From Mimachlamys varia (lineage: Eukaryota > Mollusca > Bivalvia > Pectinida > Pectinidae): 64,000 nt of DNA. Numbering within the stretch: the stretch's first letter is position 1; each line of letters begins with the position of its first letter. This document shows positions 37,920 through 49,900 of this stretch, piece after piece. The notes beneath the pieces are model-generated. The model did no database searches, was not told the DNA's origin, and saw only the letters and a program-made list of their open reading frames with translations. The stretch is taken from assembly GCA_947623455.1 (NCBI GenBank), contig OX392535.1:38588688-38652687 (forward strand), in the 5' to 3' direction. Both the position numbers and the translations under genes were made by a program.

Positions 37920-40897
37920 CAGAACAGAAACAATAGGTCTTTTCACCACATGGTGAAAAGCCCTAATTAAGAAAAAAAAATGCTGCTGAGTGTTCCACCC
38001 AGGAATCGAACCCGGGTCTCTATCGTAATGAACTATAGCCTTACCATTTGAGCCAAAGCGGCTAGTAATACTGCATATCCGTTAATTCACTAACAAAGAC
38101 CGTATTTTACACTATTAAGGACTCGCACAACTAAATCAGCCTATCACGGCGTGTTTCATACGTTTGTAGTTCCTACTGAAAATTTGTTCTGGCTAAGTAC
38201 AGTGATTCTGAGTAATCTAGATAGGTAATTGTTGACAAATTCTGCATTGAATGAAATCTATAGATATTTAACTTTACAAAAATGTATACTTTTGGTAGAT
38301 TTTGATGTGTGATGGCGGATTGATATGGGGTCAAAAGTCAGAGGGTGTTCCCGTACCATTTCACTGGTTTGACATGTAAATTTCCAGTTGTCCGAAGCAG
38401 ACGCCTGTAGCGAGCTAATATGCCAGTAAACTCCTCATAAAATGCCCCTTGAAGCCCTTGTCATGTACGCATGGAAGTTAATGCTGCTCCTCATTCTGTC
38501 GCTCATTAGTGTATTCAAAAAAAGATGCAGTGTTGCAAGTTATACATTCCGATGACGTCACAATGTTTACAGTGACCCGCGGGTATGTTTGTACTGGCTG
38601 ACATGTAGACTTATTTTGTTGTTTTTTTTTAAACGTTTGCGATGACTTTGTTATGTTTAGATTGATGAGATAATATAGTATAATATCAAACAATACCAGA
38701 TATGAATTTAGTTTCATGAAATACAATAAGTGTCGCGTTAGCCATCAACTTTCATTCTATCGGTCCAGCTGTGATCGGCCGTCGTAGCAACGATAGGCCT
38801 AAAGATCATATTGCACTGTACAATATAAAACTGTATAAAAAGTTACTAACTAAATGTACGAATATCCTTAGACGTACAATAAGATCTGCTTTATCTATGA
38901 AAACTATCTACATACAATTAGTAACCGGAATAACAGTCGATCGGGATGTGTGTATATGCAACTTTTTATTTACTGTTGCCAAGGAGTATAAAGAAAACAC
39001 AGGAGAGTTCCAAAATTACGGTTTTTTATATAGATTATATAGGGGAAAATGCAAAACGGCGTAATACCTTAACCGGAAGTGGTATCAAGACACCGAAGGT
39101 ATCAATATCATCGGAATGACATACTCTATTGATCAGTAGAAATTTTTTTAAAAAATAATGAAAAATGAAAAATTTCTAAAAATAGGTTAACTTTGACCTC
39201 TGCTGCGCTGTTTTACGAGACATATTTTGTAATAACTTGTAGAACAATAAATATTTCCCCAGATGCAATCTACAATAATATACCTTTAAAACATCTGGAC
39301 ATTAAACGGTTATTCATATATAGCCATTTTAATCTTTTTAAAGTATGACGTCATAGCGGCCATCTTGGATTTTGAATCAATTTAAAAATATCAAACTTTA
39401 GTCGGGACTATCCCACGATCATTTTTGACAAGTTTGAGCTGAATCCCACTGTTGGAATTTGAGAAGAAGTTTAAAATGTAAAACGATTCTTAACATAGAA
39501 TATATAGGGAAATGTTCTCAATAGCGTAATACCTTAACCGGAAGTGCTATCAAGACACCGAAGGTATCAATATCATCGGAATGTCAGACTCTATTGATCT
39601 GAAGAAAAAGTTTTCACAAATAATGAAAAATGAAAAATTTCTAAAAATAGATTAACTTTGACCTCTGCCCCGCTTTTATACGAGACATATTTTGTTATAA
39701 ATTATAGAAGAAAAAAGTTGTCCCCAGATGTATTCTACAATAATATACCTTTGAAACATCTGAACATTAAACAGTTATTGAGATATAGCCATTTAAACAT
39801 TTTAAAGTATGACGTCATAGCGGCCATCTTGGATTTTGAATCAATTTAAAAATATCAAACTTTAGTCGGGACTATCTTACGATCATTTTAGACAAGTTTG
39901 AGCTGAATCCCACTGGTGGAATTTGAGAAGAAGTTTAAAATGTGAAACGGTTTTTTATATAGATTATATAGGGGAAAATTCAACATGGCGTAATTCCTAA
40001 ACCGGAAGTGCTATCAAGACACCGAAGGTATCAATATCATCGGAATGTCATACTCTATTGATCTGTAGAAAAAGTTTTCACAAATAATGAAAAATGAAAA
40101 ATTTCTAAAAATAGATTAACTTTGACCTCTGCCCCGCTTTTTTACGAGACATATTTTGTTATAACTTATAGAAGAAAAAAGTTGTCCCCAGATGTATTCT
40201 ACAATAATATACCTTTGAAACATCTGAACATTAAACGGTTATTGAGATATAGCCATTTTAACATTTTAAAGTATGACGTCATAGCGGCCATCTTGGATTT
40301 TGAATCAATTTAAAAATATCAAACTTTAGTCGGGACTATCCCACAATCATTTTAGACAAGTTTGAGCTGAATCCCACTGTTGGAATTTGAGAAGAAGTTT
40401 AAAATGTGAAACGGTTTTTTATATAGATTATATAGGGGAAAATTACATATGGCGTATACCGGAAACCACATGTGTTACATAAAAACTAAACACACCAAAT
40501 TCACCAGAATGACATTGTGTATAGATTGGTCAAAACAAATTTCAAAAAAAATTAAAATTAAAAAAAAAAAAAAAAAAAAAATTTTTTTTGATTTTTGACC
40601 CAATGGCGAACTTTTTTATTTCAACTCCAAAGTACCTAAATGTGTGACAAAAAAAGTTAGATATGGCTTATGTCTACAATAATATCATTACAGAAACTCT
40701 GAACAGCCAACGGTCATTGAAATATGGCTATTTTAAAGTTTTTAACTTATGACGTCATGGCGGCCATCTTGGATTTTGGACCTACTTCGTTATGTTGCTG
40801 TCACCCCTTTGACTCATGGCATATACAATGGGCTTAACCGAATTGGCATACCTCTTACCATTTTTGCATAATAGTGTGCCAAAAATGAAATGCAGAA

Positions 40898-40943
<46 letters not shown>

Positions 40944-43922
40944 CAGAACAGAAACAATAGGTCTTTTCACCACATGGTGAAAAGCCCTAATTAAGAAAAA
41001 AAAATGCTGCTGAGTGTTCCACCCAGGAATCGAACCCGGGTCTCTATCGTAATGAACTATAGCCTTACCATTTGAGCCAAAGCGGCTAGTAATACTGCAT
41101 ATCCGTTAATTCACTAACAAAGACCGTATTTTACACTATTAAGGACTCGCACAACTAAATCAGCCTATCACGGCGTGTTTCATACGTTTGTAGTTCCTAC
41201 TGAAAATTTGTTCTGGCTAAGTACAGTGATTCTGAGTAATCTAGATAGGTAATTGTTGACAAATTCTGCATTGAATGAAATCTATAGATATTTAACTTTA
41301 CAAAAATGTATACTTTTGGTAGATTTTGATGTGTGATGGCGGATTGATATGGGGTCAAAAGTCAGAGGGTGTTCCCGTACCATTTCACTGGTTTGACATG
41401 TAAATTTCCAGTTGTCCGAAGCAGACGCCTGTAGCGAGCTAATATGCCAGTAAACTCCTCATAAAATGCCCCTTGAAGCCCTTGTCATGTACGCATGGAA
41501 GTTAATGCTGCTCCTCATTCTGTCGCTCATTAGTGTATTCAAAAAAAGATGCAGTGTTGCAAGTTATACATTCCGATGACGTCACAATGTTTACAGTGAC
41601 CCGCGGGTATGTTTGTACTGGCTGACATGTAGACTTATTTTGTTGTTTTTTTTTAAACGTTTGCGATGACTTTGTTATGTTTAGATTGATGAGATAATAT
41701 AGTATAATATCAAACAATACCAGATATGAATTTAGTTTCATGAAATACAATAAGTGTCGCGTTAGCCATCAACTTTCATTCTATCGGTCCAGCTGTGATC
41801 GGCCGTCGTAGCAACGATAGGCCTAAAGATCATATTGCACTGTACAATATAAAACTGTATAAAAAGTTACTAACTAAATGTACGAATATCCTTAGACGTA
41901 CAATAAGATCTGCTTTATCTATGAAAACTATCTACATACAATTAGTAACCGGAATAACAGTCGATCGGGATGTGTGTATATGCAACTTTTTATTTACTGT
42001 TGCCAAGGAGTATAAAGAAAACACAGGAGAGTTCCAAAATTACGGTTTTTTATATAGATTATATAGGGGAAAATGCAAAACGGCGTAATACCTTAACCGG
42101 AAGTGGTATCAAGACACCGAAGGTATCAATATCATCGGAATGACATACTCTATTGATCAGTAGAAATTTTTTTAAAAAATAATGAAAAATGAAAAATTTC
42201 TAAAAATAGGTTAACTTTGACCTCTGCTGCGCTGTTTTACGAGACATATTTTGTAATAACTTGTAGAACAATAAATATTTCCCCAGATGCAATCTACAAT
42301 AATATACCTTTAAAACATCTGGACATTAAACGGTTATTCATATATAGCCATTTTAATCTTTTTAAAGTATGACGTCATAGCGGCCATCTTGGATTTTGAA
42401 TCAATTTAAAAATATCAAACTTTAGTCGGGACTATCCCACGATCATTTTTGACAAGTTTGAGCTGAATCCCACTGTTGGAATTTGAGAAGAAGTTTAAAA
42501 TGTAAAACGATTCTTAACATAGAATATATAGGGAAATGTTCTCAATAGCGTAATACCTTAACCGGAAGTGCTATCAAGACACCGAAGGTATCAATATCAT
42601 CGGAATGTCAGACTCTATTGATCTGAAGAAAAAGTTTTCACAAATAATGAAAAATGAAAAATTTCTAAAAATAGATTAACTTTGACCTCTGCCCCGCTTT
42701 TATACGAGACATATTTTGTTATAAATTATAGAAGAAAAAAGTTGTCCCCAGATGTATTCTACAATAATATACCTTTGAAACATCTGAACATTAAACAGTT
42801 ATTGAGATATAGCCATTTAAACATTTTAAAGTATGACGTCATAGCGGCCATCTTGGATTTTGAATCAATTTAAAAATATCAAACTTTAGTCGGGACTATC
42901 TTACGATCATTTTAGACAAGTTTGAGCTGAATCCCACTGGTGGAATTTGAGAAGAAGTTTAAAATGTGAAACGGTTTTTTATATAGATTATATAGGGGAA
43001 AATTCAACATGGCGTAATTCCTAAACCGGAAGTGCTATCAAGACACCGAAGGTATCAATATCATCGGAATGTCATACTCTATTGATCTGTAGAAAAAGTT
43101 TTCACAAATAATGAAAAATGAAAAATTTCTAAAAATAGATTAACTTTGACCTCTGCCCCGCTTTTTTACGAGACATATTTTGTTATAACTTATAGAAGAA
43201 AAAAGTTGTCCCCAGATGTATTCTACAATAATATACCTTTGAAACATCTGAACATTAAACGGTTATTGAGATATAGCCATTTTAACATTTTAAAGTATGA
43301 CGTCATAGCGGCCATCTTGGATTTTGAATCAATTTAAAAATATCAAACTTTAGTCGGGACTATCCCACAATCATTTTAGACAAGTTTGAGCTGAATCCCA
43401 CTGTTGGAATTTGAGAAGAAGTTTAAAATGTGAAACGGTTTTTTATATAGATTATATAGGGGAAAATTACATATGGCGTATACCGGAAACCACATGTGTT
43501 ACATAAAAACTAAACACACCAAATTCACCAGAATGACATTGTGTATAGATTGGTCAAAACAAATTTCAAAAAAAATTAAAATTAAAAAAAAAAAAAAAAA
43601 AAAAAATTTTTTTTGATTTTTGACCCAATGGCGAACTTTTTTATTTCAACTCCAAAGTACCTAAATGTGTGACAAAAAAAGTTAGATATGGCTTATGTCT
43701 ACAATAATATCATTACAGAAACTCTGAACAGCCAACGGTCATTGAAATATGGCTATTTTAAAGTTTTTAACTTATGACGTCATGGCGGCCATCTTGGATT
43801 TTGGACCTACTTCGTTATGTTGCTGTCACCCCTTTGACTCATGGCATATACAATGGGCTTAACCGAATTGGCATACCTCTTACCATTTTTGCATAATAGT
43901 GTGCCAAAAATGAAATGCAGAA

Positions 43923-43962
<40 letters not shown>

Positions 43963-46900
43963 CAGAACAGAAACAATAGGTCTTTTCACCACATGGTGAA
44001 AAGCCCTAATAATGTAGATATATGTTAAAATTGTACATGTACGCAGCATTTAGATCATTATCGTGAAACAACTGTATTCTCAAGTATCCTAGACCTGTTA
44101 AAACATGGTTCACAATATCTGTACATAATTAAATAACAAGGTTGTAAATCATTGTTATCACCAGAAAACCTTAAATAAAACTACAAATTTCAACAAAATA
44201 CAAAATGATACATCACTATATAACGACAATGACGAATGGAAGCTCTGTAAAATGCAGGGTTCCATGCGTAATACCGACAATACCAACATGCTTGACATCT
44301 AGACGATCTGGTTATACATGCTTGTTCATGCAGAGTCAAAATAAATATATGTTACTGAACTACACTGGGGCATGTCTGTTTATATACACTTACACTCCAT
44401 TAACCTGTCATGCTTGTAGATCAAGATGTAAAAACTTAAGACCTTTAATCCCACATGTTGAATGATCAATTAATGCTAAAACATTCACCTCTGTTGGTCA
44501 CCATCAAATTAGATGAATTCTGATAACTTAAAACCACCCATATAATGATGACAAAACACCCACATACTGATGACAAAACACCCATATACTGATGACAAAA
44601 CACCCACATACTGATGACAAAACACCCACATACTGATGACAAACCACCCATATACTGATGACAAAATACTCACAACGATGACAAACTACCTATATACTAA
44701 TGAAACACCACTTACATATTGATGACAAAATACCCAGATATAATGACAAACCACCCATATACTGATGACAAAATACCCAGATGTAATGACAAACCACCCA
44801 TATACTGATGACAAAATACCCAGATATAATGACAAACCACCCATATACTGATGACAAAATACCCAGATGTAATGACAAACCACCCATATACTGATGACAA
44901 AATACCCAGATATAATGACAAGCCACCCATATACTGATGACAAAATACTCACATACTAATGACAAACCAACCACATATTAATGACAAACCATCAGCATAT
45001 ATACTGATGTGTTTTTTTTACCACATATGTTTGTACTGCCCACAAATAGAACCACACCATACATGCCTTCATCAATGTCATTCCTTACATTTTCAGCTCT
45101 TTTGGTTCAAAACTGAAAATTCTTTTACCATCTTTGTCACCAATATTCTTACCTTTCTGTCAACCACAATAAAATAATGATAAACCATGCATTTCCCCAT
45201 TACAACCTTCTGGTAAACTTCCACCGTAACAAAAACATGAGATGCAGTGAGATCTGACAGGGTCGTGTAACCAGTGTACATAGGAATACCACCACACAAG
45301 CTGTAAACTGAGGACGAAGCTAGCTGTAAGAATGAGTGGACAAGTTACCTGACTTCTGTGCTCCGGCCTCTGTCAGAAGGGAGACATGAAGGAACACAGT
45401 GGGTTAGTGTGCAAATACAAACCTCCATAACATGGCTGCATTTAATGTAGCTTGTACTCAAGCTCGCTACAAACTGCCAAACATGGCTGCATTTCCACAG
45501 CTATATCATTGCAGCATTCAAGTATTTGTAGTTATCAAGACACACATTTAATTCCTTTTGTTTTGTTTTAGCACTGTAGGCACAATATTAATTAATAACT
45601 TCAATTGTTTGTTTGTACAAAATCCCTGGACCAAAATGAAAGCTTTATTGCATTTTACTTTAAGATAACAAATATAAGAATGCTTTGTATACATAAGGAT
45701 GGGCAATGGGAGAAACTAACAAAATATTGTAATGATAGAAATACCTTTTTATTTAATTTTAGGGATAATCTCTGTATTGGGAGCCTTATTGCTGTTGTCT
45801 TTATTTTCTTTCTATTTTTATTTCATCAACATTATTATTGTATAACAGCAGTTCGAAAACATGTTTAATACCAGGGTAAGGTGTAGTAATTATTTGTCCT
45901 GTAAGTTTCAATGTCAGATTAAATATACTCTTTATCATTATGCATTCAATTTATTTTTAATAAAAACAGGAATTGTAAATTCAATGAATAAAATAAAAGG
46001 CAAATTCTTAATCAAGATTCAGTGGGGATTTTGGGGATCACCAAAAAACCCTACATATGTGTATTATATACAATTGTGTAGAAATGCACAGCATGTCTGA
46101 GAATGGCAATGAGTCAGTATAGCCTTCCAGTGCACCTAAAGCGTAAGGAGTAGTCTCCCTTCACCTGGCTGTATACAGAGAATTATATCTTCTATACTAG
46201 TGTACACACAACACCAAGGAGTGATACATGTATTACTGAAATAATGTGAACTCTAAAATCTGAAAAATAAAATCTACTTGGGTGTGAAACCACACTTGAT
46301 AAACTTTATAAGAATTTTTAAAACAATTTCAAAGCAAGATGAATCATACCAGGTAGAAAATTTTGAAAATCAAAATATTTTGTACATACTCTTGAGCCTT
46401 TGACTAAATCAATGGCATCATGGGTAACAGAGAATCAGGCATTGGTTTCTTCATAAAAATGTATCAAGATGCATCACATTACAATTATAGCAAGTTTTAG
46501 ATATGCAAAACATACATTATATTTATTTACAGTGAACTCGTTACCCCTGAAGACAATTTTAAGCTCTTCCAATTCAAAGATTGAATTAGTTCATTATGAA
46601 ATTTCAGGGGTGAATGAGTCAATATGTTCCTGCTGTATAACACGGCAATACTAATTTATAACATTTAAAAGGACAATTATCTATGAATTACATTTCAACA
46701 ACTGACGTTGTACAACTACATGTATTCAATTCTAGAAACATCTAATGCCCGAAGGATTGAAATAGATGGATAATTTGTATAGATTAAAAACACACACACA
46801 CACACATCAAGTATCCATCATAGCCGACAAGCAGAAGTTGCCTCTCTCTGACATTTGTTGTCAGAAAGGTAACGCAAGCACAGACAACACAACACGGGAC

Positions 46901-49900
46901 ATACGGACACCAAGCCTGCCACCTGAAGCAACAAATGTAAATTGCTAGCATCTGCTACAAAATTTTCTTCAAATAAATGACCTTGACCTACATTACTTTC
47001 AAGGTCACAGCATTCAAATTCTACACTCAGAAACTGATTGGAAACCGAATCTTCTCAATATCATACACTATGAACACTCATCAAAGTTGTTAAGTTAACC
47101 CAATACAAACGAAAAATTTCTTGCACTTTGTGTGCACTATGCCATAATTTATCGAAGTTGATTATAGAAAACAGAACCTTCAATGACCTTGGTCAGGTGT
47201 AATATTTTACATCTAAACTGAAACTTCAATAAACTGGGTCTGGTGTAATATTTTAAATCTTCACTGAACCCTCAATGAACTTGATTGTGAGAACAGACCT
47301 TTCGAAATTGCATTTATCTGACATGTGCAAACTAAACCTCTGAACAAAATGAAGTTGTGTATACATCCACTTCTATAAAAGTTATATCTATTTGATAGAG
47401 TACACTGAACCCTCAGGGAGGGGGGGGGGGGGGGGGGGAGTCTAATCCAGAGATAACCTTTTCATCTCAACAACAACAACATTCAGTTTAAATAAAACTA
47501 AACATCCACCATGACTATTAAACGAGACCAACTTACTATAACCAGAAGGAGGTGTTACAAGTTATTGTAGATAACCTACTGTCTGACTGCCGTAAAATTA
47601 GATCTTAAACGATGTGCATGTCAAACAGTCCTTAGTCTTATAATCGTCTTCAGAATTGAATCTCCATTCATGGTATCATGTTACCAAACTGGATATTTTC
47701 AACATGAAAATTATTTTGAGAATATTAAATCAGTAAGTCACTTATTTACATAATGACAAGAAATTGAACACATTGTGCAGTAGCATTCCCAACATAAGTA
47801 TCCAATCTCAAAAATGTTCGATTTTCATTAGACCCTTTTTAAAACTAACATTTATTCTGCATTTTATTGCAGTTGTATAAACTCCATAAACACAGATTCT
47901 AATTTTTTCCCATTGGGAAAAGAAAATTTTGTAAACAAGTGAAATGAAAATTCGGGCTTTGTCAATAACGACTATAGTGGACGACTGTGACACTGTGACC
48001 TATATACAGCTGTCAGTGATGGGGCCATATTGACTACATGCAGATAAGGAATGTGATACTTAAGTGAAACTGAGGTCACGACCTTGAGAGATGACCTCAG
48101 TGCAGACAGTGCCTTGGTACTAACCTCCTGTTGGGAGAAAAATACAATGGGTTAGGGTAACACCTCTATCTAACATCGTAACTCACATAATTACATTGTA
48201 ACTCACGTAACATCGTAACTCACGTAACATTGCATCTCACGTAACATCGTATCTCACTTAACATTGTATCTCACGTAACAATGTTACATCGTAACTCACG
48301 TAAAACATGGAGGTCGGAGAGGTGGTACAGCTAAGACTAAAAGTATATTTCACCCCCTTTGAGTAGACTGGCTACAACCCTTCCCCCCCCCCCCCCCCTC
48401 CCAAGTTTTTATGGAGAATTTCTCTACTGAATTATACTACTAGCTTATCTCCCCCTAGTTTCAAACTACAATCAGATATCCAAGTGATCTAAATTATTTG
48501 ACTAGGTTTTTTTCGAAATAATTCAATATCTGTATACTGTTCTAGAAATGGGAGCCAGTGTACCCTTTGGGGTGAGACAAAGGGATCTCAACCTAAGGGA
48601 TAATACACTTAAGTTGCCAAACACAAGGCTTGCCGAGTGTTCAGCAGCCAAAGAATCTTACCCTGAGGGTTGAGATCCCTCTGTTTCACTCCCAAGGACG
48701 TGAATGAATATTTTTCTCTTATTCTGCTACTCTCATATATATCTTATATTGACATTACATCAATGCAAGACAGTGCTGATGTGATGTGATTGAATTGTTG
48801 CCGTGACGTCATGATATTGTTGCTATGACATCATGCAATTGTATAAATCATGCAAGAACATGTGTAGCTTGTCTCAACCCTGGTTTGAGATAATTAAGAG
48901 AATCCCAAACCAGTAAAAATGTGGAAATACCTGTCTAGGGTAAGAGAAAATGCTATCCCATTAAATGCCATTTTAATGTCCTCATATCATATGAATACTT
49001 CATTATAAATAATAAAGATGTCATCTTTTTGTGACAACAAATCCTAAATAACCAATTACTCCAACATTTGGTAATTATGAGCTGTTATGAAATTTATTGG
49101 GTTAATGGCGGTCTTTGAAAAATGAGATCACATCACTTAAAGCCCTATGAGCGATTTTATGATTACTTACAGATAATCAAATTTATAATTTAGCAGCACA
49201 TTGGTTATCATTAACATTTCCTGTTTGTGCACTCTTAAACAGTCAATTCATCTAAGTTTATATTATGTAAGTCGAAGTCCTATTAATTAAATCAAAATCT
49301 ATGGTGATCTCTGGAGGCGACAGTTGGTCGAACGTCTCAGGATGACAAAACAATTTCATGTTTCTATCAGTATAACCTGTTCAAACGTTCAAAACATCAG
49401 CAAGACCAGCCATATCAAGACAATGCCAGCTTTATCAAGACCATGTGTGAAAGTGAACTCAACACACACTGGCAAGCTATATATAACGTACTATGGAACG
49501 CTTATTCTCAACAGTGAATTTCCATATCAGTGAGGCCAACATTAAACTTTTGTTTGTTTCCCTTCTCTGACCCTGTTTGTGAAAGTTTGGTTGGTAAATG
49601 TAGATAGGTAGGCAATTTTATTTTTTGTTTTACCAAAAACATCCAATGGTAAAATTTTTAATTTGTACTTAACATATTGTTCTTATTGTAAAGAATAAAA
49701 GAATGTACAAATGCAACAATAAAGAAATAAGGTTTGGTTTATAAAATATAATTTGATTCACTGAAATTGACTTAATTGTAATTCTGCAAAAATAAAATAA
49801 AAAAATTTCTTGGGTTTCATGGGGAAAAAAAGAATTTTGAGTAGGTGATATTTTTGGGATCCGTAGGTGATGGGGACACATATTTAAATAATACAGTAAA

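Larger units (their letters stand above)
21153..44010 (+). repeat. 22.9-kb tandem array of seven large non-autonomous elements
   Basis: Seven head-to-tail units: 21153-24787, 24818-28839 (plus a 57-bp repeat of its own 3' end to 28896), 28897-31920, 31921-34943, 34944-37967, 37968-40991 and 40992-44010. The last five are nearly identical (3,019-3,024 bp). Each unit holds a tRNA-like block, a ~1-kb single-copy region, several 464-bp monomers, a TAA microsatellite and a 3' hairpin (CTTTTCACC, ACAT, GGTGAAAAG) ending CCCTAAT. No transposase, Rep or helicase reading frame is present. The array lies wholly inside one intron of the minus-strand endophilin gene. Confidence 0.95.

Noticed and set aside
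23000..44000. CRISPR-like regular repeats
   Set aside because: Repeat periods (464 bp and ~3 kb) without short unique spacers, in a eukaryotic intron with no cas genes.
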